Source: Amphimedon queenslandica (Eukaryota; Porifera; Demospongiae; Haplosclerida; Niphatidae). Taken from it: 64,000 nt of DNA. A program made the translations under genes and the position numbers. The notes below the pieces were generated by a model that had not been told where the DNA came from, searched no databases, and was given only the letters and a program-made list of their open reading frames with translations. Below, piece after piece: positions 1 through 15,000 of this stretch (its first letter is position 1; each line of letters starts with the position of its first letter). The stretch is from positions 69,408-133,407 of the forward strand of contig NW_003546452.1 in NCBI RefSeq assembly GCF_000090795.2, in the 5' to 3' direction.

Positions 1-3000
1 TGCTTCATAATTTTCTTTCTCTATATCATCTGCAGGAATGTATACATGTACATGTAATTACCACTGATGCATAATTTGCTTGTTAAAAAATTACCTAAAA
101 GTTGAACAAAATCCTCAAATGTTTTTTCCTCATCAACTTTATTTTGTGATAGTTTTCTTTGCAGAGCAATAATATCTGAGATACATACTGTTGCATTTAT
201 GCAACTACTCTAAATATATTATCAAATTCGTCAATAATAACATACAATATAAATTTCAACCTCAGTTATTAATGTGAAAAGGACAGGGTTAGTATCTTTT
301 CGTTGAAAAGTTATCAAGCCATGTCTAAGATATTCAAGAGTTGGTTCTGGATATACCTGCCACAAAAAGGGATCAGCATTTCTGTGGGCCATATATGCTG
401 AATCAAAAAGAGCACTGTAGTCTGAAACAATAATTATGACAGTGACATGCAGATATGCTATTGTTACCAGTGTCTGAATGCATTTTGCTGATGCTTTCCA
501 GTAAGTGCACTTCAAAATTCTACATGTATCATCAAAGTGAATTAGTTACAATATGACATAGGTAGTCTACCTCTAAAACTGGTGTAATGAAAAACTGATG
601 AAATAGTTCCTCCCATTGTTCTCGATCAGCAATGCTACGTAGTTGTGTGATTGATCTAACGACTATACAAACACATAAATGGTACTATGGTTATTGTAAC
701 AAATGTACTGTAACTTACCGTTTGGAAGTATCCCAACTTGTAGACATTTCTCATTAATCTTCTTTAACACAAAATGAATTACAAAAGAGGCTTCTTCCAC
801 AGAACAACTAAAAGCTTTTGATAAGTCATTGATATCAATTTCAATTTGAATCCAAAAATAGCTCTCAGGATCATCAATCTTTCCATTAAGTATTTGTCCA
901 ACATTCTATTAAATTATATAAGGTATCAATAACAACTTTCATCAATTACCTTTCCATCATGAGTTGCCCACAACAAAATGCAATGAATGATACACCTTAT
1001 AATACTGTATGATATTCCATTAAGATATCCAAATGGAGGAGTCTCACAACCAACTGCCACCGGTACATAGCCTGTTGCTGAAGGAATAAATCTGTAAGAG
1101 ATATACGTGTATAGTGCTCAAACAACATAACTTATATTTACTGAGGATAAGCTGGTTGAGGTGACTGAATAATATTCCCGCATTCTGGACAAGAAATATC
1201 AACCTATTATTTAAATAAATGAAAATTCATGTACTAAAGCTTACCATTGTTGATGGAAACTTGTGGCCCTTTGTACATTCTGTAGTATTAAATTTTAATT
1301 TAGTCACAAGCAATAAATAATACCTGGGAAAAGAGGCACTTCGATACTTGCAGTACCAGTATTGGTACTGGAGGGCATTCCAGGTAACATACAACCCTAT
1401 TCAAATGATTATCGTCATATAAATAATTGTTAATTAGTATACTTGAAGTGTGTCAGGCGATGTCAATAATGAGTGTAATACTGATATTAGAGGAGATTGC
1501 CTGTTAGCTTGTACTGTCAATACTGAGTGTATCAATAGTGTCCTAAATATAATGGTTCTAAAGGAGTCCTCTTTTAACACCTTTATTGCTGGAATTATGC
1601 GACAATTTTTTATAACTATTTCCTCAATACATTTTGAAATCTAAATTAAAATCAATATTACTAAATATATCAAAAGCCAGGTACCTACTTCACGATAACT
1701 ATTGAAATGCTTGCATTGTTTTATAAAGTTATGAAGTGCCTTTATTTTCTAATGAAATAAAATATTTATTAATCAAAAACAAGCATTACTTACATCAGGA
1801 GAGAGTCTATTAGATGGTGTTGAACTAACATAGCTTAACTGCATACGATATTGAAGGGCCATTATCAAAGGTACCAGATTACTAACACTGGTTGCCTATA
1901 TAAATGATATCTCAATATAAAACAAAAAATTGAAGGTTAATATTAGTGTATTATTAGCATGCACTAATTCATAACACATACGCTATTAGAAATTTTTTCA
2001 AGAGCTTTGAAATCTCCTGTAACTGTAGTAGCTTCAGAAATAGCTTCATAAAATTTTTGATACTGTGGTTGGTATATAGCTCCATAATTTACAAACTGGC
2101 GTTCCTGTAAAAATAATTAGACAGGTAAAACATAATTAAAAAATTATACTTTTAATGAGTCATCAATGTCCATATTTGAAGACAATACCCAGCTGAATTG
2201 TTGATATTGCAACTCCATTAGTTTAGTTAAAACAGAAATTCCATATCTTCTGACAACAAAACGTATCAGAAAAAACAAGGGACCAGATTTGTCTGCATCA
2301 TCATTTAACTCTGGTTTTTGAAATACTGGGTCAGCTTTATTATAAAAATAGTCAACATCAGCTGTACTGTTTAAAGACCTGTAATCTTCATCTGCAACCG
2401 TTTTAGCCAATAACTGACACGAATACATTAGTTGAGCAATAGCTAATAGACACTCTGGAGAAGTCATTTCACCATTAGAAGAAGCAGAGAGTAGTATTTC
2501 ACAGCTAGAGCCTAGCAGAGTATCAGTACAGTAGACAATTTCTGACATTTCAAGGCTTCCCTCTTTATGTGTCTAGAGTAACAAGCCACTTAAATGTATA
2601 ATATGTAAAAAAAACAATTACTTTCATTTTTAAGTAAGCAATGACAAGTGCAAAGAAGCTGTTCATAGATATTTTTGTCTGACCAGATACAGAAGCAGCA
2701 ATACAATCTTTGATTTTTAGCAAATGATCAGTAGCCATAAATAAACTGTTAAAAACAAATTATAAAGAACATAAAAGGTAACTTACTCTTCAGACAAAAT
2801 AAGCTTGATAGTAAAGGAATGAAGGAAGGGTAATTTTTCAGGATGACGTTGAATATAAGTATGTAATTTTGGAATCTCAGAGGCATTACTAAAAACACTA
2901 TCTACTAAAATCTCAAGTACTTCCTTATTGTCAGAGTCACAAAAGTTAAGCAGAACATCCACAAAAAAATTCCAACAGCTTTCTTTAATGCTAATTTGAT

Positions 3001-6000
3001 CAGTCTTGTCACTAAAGTGTCATACAAAAATTAGGAAATTCAAAACATTATACAGGCTTGATTCACATGTTTTTAAAGCAGGCATAGGGCACAGAAAACA
3101 ATATAAATTGCACAAAAGGCCAATTTACATATGAGAGCAAATAACATATCATCAAAATTGCTGAATAAGCAGAAGCAATGATGCCATATGCAGTAATGCA
3201 AAAATGTATTTCACAACTATAATTTTTGTTAATTGATATAGTGAGAAAAAAGATAATTACAGGCTGCTGCTATTTTTAATACATTTATGATATAGCATTA
3301 TTGATAAACAAGCTGTGGAAAATAATCATAACAAGAACTAAGAATAAATGTTGGCTACAAGATAATGTAAATAAAATACACACAATTCAGTATAAGTGTA
3401 GCACTTACATCTCTTTCATAACAACATCTTCAACAGCAATCAGTAATGTTGAAACAGATTTTAAAACTTGTGGGCCTCGGTAGTCCTCTATTTTATCTGA
3501 ATACTACGTGTACAAGTACATAGATCATATTAATTATTTAAGGTAAATTTACTCTGTCAAGACGTGTGGCAAATTTAAGCAGCTCATTTTCATGATCAAC
3601 AACAACATGTTCCATAAAAAGCTTCATAACACACAATCTTTGCCATTGTTTCCTAAACAAGAGCTGCATCAAATTAACACTTTATGATGGAGCAATACTT
3701 CAGTTCATGGCAATTGTCTAGATGAAGGTTGTTAAATATATTATCAATTATTGCTTGTAGTTGGTACATCTTCTGCATCCATCCTCTAAGAGCTGCAGTG
3801 CCCTTAAGAGGAACTTTCTCATCAAGATGAATATTATTTAAAACCTCTTGGAGTGCAACGACAATTAAAGACTAAGTATAAACACATCATTATCTGCACA
3901 TAATTATTTACACTTACTGATATGTCAGATATTGTTTCATTTTTATCAGTGATAGCTCTAACAATGGAGGGCATTTCAACAGCTAAATCCAAGAAACATT
4001 CAAAATATTCTTCAAAATTAGAATAAGTAAAATGAATTTCAGATAGAATCTCAATAAAATTGCTTTCATCATTAATAGATCTAGTAGCATAAGACATTGT
4101 CAACAGTGCCTTGGAAAGAAGCTATACAATTAACAAAATAGCAATAGAACAAAAAATAACACTAACTTCACAATGTGTTGCATCTGATGATCTCAAAAGA
4201 AAAACAAAATCATGAGAATAAAATGCTGCAAATTCCTTAAAAAGTGCTGGAGGAAGGCTTTTGAAGCACTCTTGCAATTCAAAATCTTGTAAAATATCTA
4301 CAGAGACATTGATCATATATAATTAACTAAGTACAAACCTTCATTATCATCATCAATTTTTTTGTTGATGTACTCATATATTATCCATGAGAATGGGAAT
4401 GAACATTGAAAGACTTTCTGATCAATTTTCTCGTACTTCTGAGAAGCTACAACTTTGAACAAAGTACTTTGACACAGCTCCCATGAGCTATAGATATTCA
4501 ACCATAGTTTAGAGAGAGGTTTATCATTTTCATCAAGGCAGTCAGGCATCAGTAGTTGAAGGTTGGAATGCCTATCAATAAATCTAATTATCTGTATAAA
4601 AAGTGGCTTCAAGGTTTTATCAAATCTCCTTATCAGAACATTGCTAAAACTGCCACCTTCTTGAAGATGTTGGATACTTATTGCCTCTTCAAAAACCCAC
4701 CACTGACTGTCATCCATCCCTTCCAGCACCCTCTTCATTAAAGCTATTGTTACAGAGTAAAATATTTGACCTAAAAATACATATTATTGTAAGACATACA
4801 GTTATATCTAAAACATGGTACTTCTTTGTGCATTTTTTGATATTAAACTCTCCAATTTTTTAATTTTTTGGGATGACTGAATCTTTTCTGATTGATCTAA
4901 TTGTGATACAGCATCAGTAATATAAGTATGAACACGACTGCAAAGATTGACTGGTTCAGCTTCATCAAGAGGAAACAACTGAAGATACTGGTTAGGATCA
5001 TTTACAGTATTAAATAATTTATCAGCAGTTGAGTCTGTGCCTTCAGCAAGAAACAGATGACTAAGGTGATTTGACTGACAAACAATTTGCCTCAAAAGGG
5101 CTTTTGATTCTTTTGATGGAATGAGCTCATCAACATGATAGCATACCCAGGGGTACTCTTGAAAGCTAACAAAGTCTGTATTGTCACACTTTCTTGGCAA
5201 GTGAACAATTAAGACAAATAAAGTTACTGATTTTCCTTTAGTCAGTTCTTTAATTTTGTCAACAAGGCGGTATCGGCAGCAAGATATCAGGTTACCATTA
5301 TCTTGTCCAAATTCACACTCATAGATTTGGTAAAAAGGCTTCATTTTTCCTTTATCTATAGCACCACTATGAACAACAAAAATGTATAGCAGTTGTAAAA
5401 AACTAGCTTACTCAACACTAGCAAGGAATTCATATTCAGTTTCAAATGCTTCTAAATGAGCTCTCTCAAGTTGAGTGTCATCTATTCTTAATGATTCTTT
5501 AAGAGAGTGGATTTCTTTTTGATACATTGGAAGGCTATGAGACGTCACCTAACATTAATACAATAACTTGATAAATATTAATTTTTATAGGCCATTGACA
5601 AAGCAGTGGATTTGGGGCTGAAGGGAAAGGGTGCAATATGTATGGGTGTGCAACTGTGCATATTTAAAAATAATGCTCAGAGATGAAGTTCATAAGCCCT
5701 AGCTATCCTACTTTTTGGGATCTGATATTGTTTGGGGCCCTGGGACTTTCACTATCAGCATGTGCCTCTATACCTGTAATAAAAAGGTATTTTCGTCATG
5801 CCATGAAATCCTCTGTAAAAGTCCAACCAGTGAAGAATGCTCTTGTTCATTAAAATAGACTTGTTTTAGAAACATCCGGCCTTCTTCGGTATCCTTTTTA
5901 AGAGCTCTAACAACAGCATCTGGTGTAGCCATTTGTAGCAGTAATTTCTTACTTAGCTGTAACACCTGCATGCACATGTTATGACAAAAGATTAAGTAAC

Positions 6001-9000
6001 ACTTATTGTACCATTTTTTCTTTTTCAAGAATGTTTTTAGACATTTGAAATTGAGTAGTAGCTTGCAGGACAACAGCTGCTTTGGTGTCAGAATTGTACC
6101 CAACAAAGGCATCTTTTATCTTAAATCTGTCACAAATTATAATACACAATAAACAAATTGTATTCACATACCCATCATTATCAGTCATAAAACTTTTAAG
6201 CCATTTCTCTATGTCATCAACTACAGTCTTCTGCCAATCTTCCAAAACTGTTTCATTATTTATAAAATGCTTTTCCAAACGATTCACTAAAGGTGTAGGA
6301 AAATCGTCATAAACTTTTTTCTTTTCAGCAATCAGTATAAGTCTGAAAATTAATCAAATGTCATCAATCATAAATATTTGACTATACTTAAAGTCTTCAT
6401 GGACAGAGCATTTCATCCTGTGAGTTCGTAAGCCAAGATCAACATAGCGATGACGGCCACTTTTAATATAATACTGAATACATTGGGGAAAATCTTAATA
6501 TTAAAAAATACTTCGACAAACTTGATTTAGAAGATCATAAAGACTTTCATATAAATTCTCCAAATTTAATAAAATAATCATTCGACCAGTTTCCATACAT
6601 AATCTAATTTCACTGATATTGCGACAAACCTATAAAAATTGTAATGTTAATATTAATTCATGAACTATGAAACTGCTACTCTTACCTGCGCAAAATCTCT
6701 GTCTTTTGGAAAACTGCTGCCAAATAATACAAATGGTTCATATTGGGATGCACTTGACTTTGAATAACTACTCATTATGTAATGCTTCAGAATTTGTAAT
6801 GAAGAATAATTATCAGTTAAGAATAACAAATAGCGACTTTCACTATTGCAAAATGTAATGAGTTATTAGAAAAAAAATATGTAAATGTACTAACCCATGT
6901 TTTGATGTATCTCTGTTAATCAAACTTTCTCTTATTAGACCACGTGGTGAGCAGTCAGGATTTGCAGGACTATTTTCCTGTCCAAATATAAATATTAGAT
7001 GGAAAATAAACTTTTACTGGATGAATAGGAAAAAAGTTTGCTTCATCTTCAATTTCTGCTGGTTTGGAAGATGTCATAGAAATTAATTGAATTCCATGGC
7101 CTAAATTAAGCACATAAAATTATTGTCAATAACATTAAGAGTATAACTGGATGAGTGCCACAACATTATCTACTCTTGATGAAATCAACTAACTTTTAAC
7201 TTCTTTTACAGAAAAGTAACAGCGTCCTTTTTTCAATGTCTATAATAATTTTAATTACATAAGTAGAAAAATTATTGTTACCAGCTTTCCTCTATATTCT
7301 GCAATAAAATAATCTGGGAAGTACAAACTTTGAAATGTAAACAATTTCTTCTTTCCAGATTGGCTTTCACAATAAATCACAAAATGACCTTAATAGAAAT
7401 GAAGTATTTATAACAGCAAAACATCAATTACTTTGTACATTTCTCTCTTCTGTGAATTCTAATGTGGTATTACATGCTGTTGCTAGAAATAATTTTGATT
7501 TTTCACCCTTTAACAAAACAACAGCTTTGTTATGTAATCGTTTCATCAAATTTGAAGCTCCTTGAACATTCTGTAGTTAAAATATTTAAAGGAGAGAGTA
7601 AAAATGCTGGAATTACTTCAAGTTCTGGAAGCTTGTTAAGAAAACATTTATAAGGATCAAAATCTTTAGTTGCCGTGAATCCACTGAAATTACGTTTGAT
7701 AGCATGCCTCAGTTGAGGTACAGTAAGAATAGTGCCTGTTGATTTTGTCATCCAATGGAGCATTTTAATGAGGCTAGATTTACAGTTAAAACATTAAATT
7801 TTTTAAAGTTTAGAAGAGAACATACCTATAATAATCTCTAAGACCAAAAAATTCAGTTGGCTGGTTCTTAAATATCTCATGATATGCACGAGCAAGATTG
7901 TCAAAGTAGTGGGCAAGTCGTGTTTGTGCATCTTTGTCAGAACAAATCCCTCTACATTTAAAAAATATGAATTTTATGACAAAAGAATGAGCATACTTTG
8001 CACTGTCTATAAGATCATTAATAGATGGTTCACTTCTCCTGACTAAAATTCCTCTATTCATTTTAGCTGGATCCAATGCCCAGTTGGATATACCAACAAA
8101 TGCTACACGATCTTCTCTTTTGACACGCTAAGATAAATAACTGGCATAATGCTGAACACTTATCAATTGCTTACTGTGTCAGTACTACCAGTTCCTTCTG
8201 TTCCATCCTCTAAAAGTGGATGCAGAGACTTCAATGGTAGATAAGGAGATGCTTCAGCCAATCCAACTTCATCCAGCACAACAACTGACACAAAGGAACT
8301 GTCATTCTTCCTTCTTTTCTCTTGATACTTTACAGCAGAGTAAAATACTTCCCTGATACTACCTGCGGTTGATAATTCACTGCACTGATAGGAATGAATA
8401 TGAACCTAAAATTAGAGAAAATCATTTGTATTATAATAAAATCACATAAAATTACATGATTAAATTGTTTCAGAGTTTTATTTTTGGAATTTTGTCCTCT
8501 CATTGAATTTTGAATTATGGTCTTTGCTAGAGACTTTGAACTACCAGGTTTCCCAACTAGAAACAGTGGAATACGTAACTGAATGCATACAAACATCATA
8601 AACAAGTTTTCTCTCAATGCTGCATTCCTTGCTATATTTTCTTCAATAGACATACAGTCAAGTAGCTTATTTTGATACCTACATTGTATAACACATAACA
8701 CTTTCACCATTATGTTTAATGCTTACCCAGATAATATTGGCCTAAAATTACATGTGTGTGCATGATGTACTGACAAACACTTTAATTCTTTTGAGTTGCA
8801 TATAGTTTTAAAAATACAATCTTCAAACTTTGTTCTAGCAGCATCATCAACATCTTGTGAGTCAAGTCTAGCAAAGTATGACACTGTCAGTGCCAATAAT
8901 AAAGAATCGGTTGTCTTTGAAGTTATTCTTTGAGTCTATAAAATCAGGGATATAATGTAATAATTATGGGATTTTATAAATTAACTTACAGGAAATGAAA

Positions 9001-12000
9001 CAATAAATTTATTGTAAAAGAACCTAAAAAATATCATAGCCCGCTCTACATCACGAAGGCTAACAAAGCTACATTCATCCTAATTAAGATTATTATATTT
9101 AAAAACATACTATTATAACATAAACCTGGTTGTTTTTTAAATATTTTTGACATTCTGCAAGAACATGAGCAATAGCATGAAGTACTTCCTTTTCATATAT
9201 TTCCTATAATAAATACAAACAGTCAGGTGTATGCCAAATAAACATTCAAATGACAAAAATCTATAATTCAAAAACCTATTTTCATCACACCAATGAATTC
9301 ACATAAAGTGGTATGGTGAAACTAATGCAACAAAAAATTTTTGTGAATCCTGCAATTTTAAGATTTCATGTAATAAATTTTTGCAAATAGCTTGCAAACA
9401 GCACCACGTGGCAATGGAGCTGCAGAATTTTGTGATCTTAATTTTTGTGATGGAGCAAAAATAGCAAAATTTGGAAAAATTATTTGTTGCATAAATTCCA
9501 TGTATATGGTATTAAGCTTATGACAGCAAACACACTTTCTATTGACATTATCAAGATCATATTTTACTCTTGACATTGTAGTTTTAAAAAATTAAGACAT
9601 AATATTCTTAGTCTGTCCAACTGCAATGGGTTTTTATCTCATACACTATGCATAGGAGATGTATATACAGTATACCTGTTAATTTTTGCTTTAGGAAATT
9701 TTTGCAAATCTTGCATTTCTAAAATTTTGCAGAATTAATTTTCGCGAATGGCTTGCAGTCTGCACCATGTGGCAATGGAAAAGTTTCACGAAGGAGCAAG
9801 AAACTGCAAAATTTGTGAAAAAACAGGTATATGGTATTTTCAAGGGTAAACAGTTCTACAATTATAAATTGGTAGCATGGACATTTGGAAAATGTCAAAC
9901 ACTGGCTATTTTCGTGGTGGTTCATTTTCATGGTTTTTGTGGTTGTGAGGTACAAAATTATTGAAGTGCTATCCCCTTATAGAGTGTGAACCACGAAAAT
10001 TGAAATCACAAATTGCCCCACAAGTATATAGCAAACCTCAAAATATTTGATAAGGTTTGGTGGATTATGCTCTAAATTGCTCTATTATGCTATGCTGCAA
10101 TTCTGAGGAGAAGCTTTATTTATATGAATTTCATCATAATAACCCAAAAATGTGAGCTTAGTTCGGCAAGTCATCCAATTATGAAGTTCTTGAGTATACT
10201 GGGAACAATAGTAGCTGTTTAAACAATAAAACACAGTCAATTTAATGAATGCAAGAGCCTGTTCATTGCATTTCTCAATACATTTTTTCAAAATTCTCTT
10301 TATAGCCCTATTATGCTTACATTATGCTTATGCATTGGGGTCCTATTAAAATGTATGTTCAAAATTATGCTAGCTGGCATAATCCGCCAAGGCCTACATG
10401 AAACATTAGACCTACAAAAATAACCCTCTATATGGTATGTGATAAATAATTATTAAGAATATTTAAATTATTTATGAATAATTCTGTTTGATGCTAAAGA
10501 TATGAATGAGGCTTCCAAATCCTATGGAGACTACTACAACGAAACACCACATGAATACATTATTTTGCTTGAGCCTGATTCACCACTTGTCATGTCTCAT
10601 GACTATATGTTTAAAACCAATAATTAATCACTTCCTATGAGGTGTTTATGGAATTTGTATAATTGTGAGGAACTAAGCTGTCCTATCTAAGTATTTGCTC
10701 TAGTTCGGCGAAGCCCGCTAGAGTATGTATGTCTGTACATGTATGTCACCCCTATTTATTCGTATAAAAAATTTCCACTTTTTTAACAACCTGACTTTAA
10801 TCTTTATTGAAAAGTGATCATTCTTGACCTTGCAAGTTGCAAGTCACTTAAGTCAGCAAAATAAGTAAATATTGCTTTCCAAATACAGCAAGGAACATTA
10901 AAAAAAGCAAGTATGCTGCAATTGCAAAAAATCTGAAGTAAAATGACAGCTGCAACTTGCAAAGCCTGTACAACTACTGACATAAGCTTATTTGCTACAG
11001 AATGTGATGAATTTTATAGAAAAAATTCATATTTTAAACTAAGATAACTTTATCAAGATCTATTGAATGTTTAGACTTTAGGATATAGCGTGGCTACATA
11101 CAAGGTTAAGCCCTTTAATGTTCTACATTCATCTAGTTATAATAAGTTACAACAATGCCAATAGATCGTACTTCTTTGAGTCTGCTGTGAACAATTTGAT
11201 AAATGTAGTCTCTTTCAGTGTTGCTATCCAATTTTCCGAAATCATACACTAGTGCTTTTAAACTATCAGGAATTTTTAGTACTCTATAAACCAAGTCTCT
11301 TAATGGTATTTCTCCTGTGACAAAACATAGATACATTGAGTGACAACTAATATTGTAATTTTACCTATTTACCTAATTTTTCAGTTGCTCTTGAAGGCTC
11401 TTTGTCTCTCCATCCAAGGCCAGCACCTTTCAATTGTTTTATCATGGCTTCTGAATGGCTATAAGTTTAAATATTTTGATCATTAATTTAATAACAGTTG
11501 TTATACCGTCTATAAGGATTGCAAGCTGCTACAAACTTTAGAAAAGGTGGTACTGGTTTGCCTCTGCATTTTCCATCACACATAATCTCTTTAATCAAAC
11601 TGATAACATCACTAGTGTTAGCTTCATCAAAGAATACTACAGTATCAACTTTCTCCTTTCTGTTCTTTTTTAATGCTTCAAATTCAGCCTCTTCTAAGCA
11701 TTTTATTACATCATCTTCTGTTGTACCTCCATGAATCTGTAATACAATCAAGTTAAGTACAGTACTTGAACATCACCTTTATAATAAACATGTTCTTGAT
11801 ATTTTTGTCATAAGCAGCCACTTTACACATAAAGCGAATGAGATGAGTCTTACCACAGCCTGTTTCCCCCATTAATACAACAGGAATCTGACACCTAGAG
11901 GGTTGTATGCTATTTAGATCCATTTTTAAAGTTTATAGGGATACAACATTTGAGAAAATAAATTTTGCTTCAATTAATCAACACATGTATGCATGTATGT

Positions 12001-15000
12001 ACAGCTGTAATTCATACATGTATATTATTATAATATCACAGACATAAGACATACCTGAATCGAGTTTGAATACCCATGATCTTGGTTAAGTTATCTTGTG
12101 TGAGAACATAATTCTCATCTGGAGATATAATTTCTATCCCATCTTCAATTGGAATATTCATAAAATTTACTAAACGCTTCAGTAGCATATAGCCTTCATT
12201 ACTACTCCTATGGATATTTTAGATGACTATCACAAATATTTACACTAACCTCTGCAATACATTTCCTATTTTTTGCTGAGAAATTTTGGGGACATTAACT
12301 TTTAGTGACAAGAACCGTTCAACTTCTGGGGATATTTGCATAGTAAACTTGTGTTGATGAAATTGTGATTTATCTTCCACAACTTCTAATCCATTCAGTG
12401 CCAATCCAACATGTGTCACTGACTTTCTATTTTTATTGAAGAATAGGTAAGGATGGAGGCTAGAGTGAAAATAGGCATAGAAATAAACAATACATGTATT
12501 AATAATTATTTTATACCTGTGTTCCCAATTCTGCCTTGGATTGTGCTGATTAATTATGTCTTCACTTCCCTCTTCATTAGGCATAGATGATGTTGCAAAA
12601 TCCTGTGATAAATATTAAAAAGGTGACATTTAAATATCAGATGCTATTTACTCGTGACATATCAATCATAAACTTGACAGTGAATGTCTTGAGCCCTTTA
12701 ACAGTTTTGATTACATTGGACTGCTCACAAGCACTAAGTTGATGATTCAAAAACCAAACAAAATGACGTATTTCTTTCCATGTTGGATTTGTTGTGCCAC
12801 AATGCCTATTAACAAAATATTTTAAATGGAAAAGAATGAAAATACTCACTTTATTATAGTTTCTAAACATTGTTCATTAGTATCCTCCAGGGTACCAATG
12901 TACTGAAATTTTTCAAGTTCTTGATACTTCTTTGAGTCAAACAGCTTCAAATACTTGTAAACTCTTTGATACATTGGTGTACGTAAATCAGTGAGATCAC
13001 CTTTGCCTTAATCAGAACAGGTAAAACAATAAAAAGTATAGCAATAGCCAAGACATAATATTTTCACAATTTTGTCAAAATTAATATCTTTTATCTCTAA
13101 ATAATATATATTTTTACAAAAAGTGGCAGATTTTTGTGAAATTTTGAAAATATTTCAATGAAAATAATCATGGTACCTATCTTTCTCATCATTTTTAATG
13201 GCTGATAGCATTCTTTATTTGGAACCAGATAAAGTAATGACAATGCTCTTCTTGCTTCTGTAAATTTTCTAATATAACTCTGTGTCAAAAATAAATTGTC
13301 ATAAACAATTGTTCTAACATTGCATACTGTTTCACTGGGTATTGTCATTTCAATAGCATAAAAATGAGTGGAACGACATCTCCAGATTTGTCCTCTACTG
13401 TCACTCAGACCTTGAAGAATTATTATACTGAACAAAATATCATCAATACTGTGAAGAACCTAAATAAAACAAATCAATATACTAACGAGACACCTACGGT
13501 GCTTGGACTCGCCACAGTTGCTTTTGAATTCATGCACTATCTCTATTATGCAGCATGATAGAAATAATGACCATGATTCCGCATTGCTTTCAATTAATAT
13601 ATAGTGTATGTTTTGCAGACTCAAGTCAAAAGAGCTTTAAAAACTAACACCTATGTATATACTATGATGGCACAGATATCGTTGTCTTGATAGATTTTAT
13701 TTGCCTAAGAGATCATGCATAAGACAGCAAACAAAAAATTATGCATTAAGAAATCCAAGCAGCAATGCAAGCATGTAAAATTGCCAATTATCAATAGAGG
13801 CGTGGCTTCTGTGCCAATAAAATGGCCTTAGTATGACATGTGACTGAATAAGCTTGAGTTTTTCTTCTTACGAGTGGCTTATGACAAGTAATGTGGCACA
13901 ATACTGCTGCCTAGATATATTTAAAAGATTTGAGAGAGTCTAGTACTGCTAGTCTGCCATATTTCTGCCTCAACCGGCAGGGGCAGATCTAGGATTTAAT
14001 TTTGGGGGGGGCAATTATGAGATGGGAGGGGTAATTAGGGGGTGTGGTCAACTAAGCTTGTGCAAAACTTTAAGGGAAATAAAAATTATAAAGACTAAGC
14101 CTGTTAAAATGAGCTCTATTGTGGTTTAAAGATTGTTTACATAGTCCAGTACTGCAGCTGCTTCACAGTTTACATAGGTAAACCAAAGTTTACATTACTC
14201 CAAAAAATTTTTGGGGGGCATTGGCCCCCCTGGCCCCCCATAGATCCGCCACTTCTCAACCCTTCCCAAAGTCGGACAGGCAGGATGAAGTTTGGAGCAT
14301 AAGTTGCTACCAAGTAAGAATTAAGAAATTCTACACATACTAATGAATTAGAAGGTAGTTTTCTACTGGAAAATGCTTTTGTCTATCTCAAGAGTGTCAG
14401 CATAATCGCTATATTAAAAAAATTTTTCTCCCTTACTTTGCAAGCTTCTTCTCCATAGCGCTGCTCTTTAAACATTTTTAGCTGATAAATGAAGGCTTGG
14501 GCTAGCAGTGGAGAAATATCTATGAGTCTAGAGGACTTAGTTTTTTAATTAAAAAAGTTAAAAAAAAATCTCATTAAGACATGCAGGACAACCCAAGTAC
14601 TTAATACTCGGCTGCGCAGCGAGTCCAAAAATAATATAGCAATACTTTACCTGCTGAGGTACATCAATATGAATGATGCAAGATTTCACAACATTTTTTT
14701 CAGCCAGAAGCATCTTCAATACTTCATCAGGAGTAACATCAGGCCCATGTAGAGGAATAGATAGCATCACCTTTGGCTTTTTCTTGCTAATCAGTAAGTC
14801 TTTCTCCTTTAATACTGCATTGAGTCTGTCTTTCATTTTACGAATATGAAGTGATTTGCCAGCAGCAGCTTGTTTTGAATAAATAATACGCACAAGAGAC
14901 CTACATGTATAATGATTAGAAATATTAGAAAAATTAATTTTGTACTCTTCGTCATCAATAATGGAGGCATTGATGTTCTTGTCATTGGTCTTTGGTATGA

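Noticed and set aside
3014-3409. A run reading CFLCPMPALKTC in the intron that resembles the end of a RING
   Set aside because: No preceding Cys/His ligands, no splice sites around it, and a stop soon after; treated as chance.
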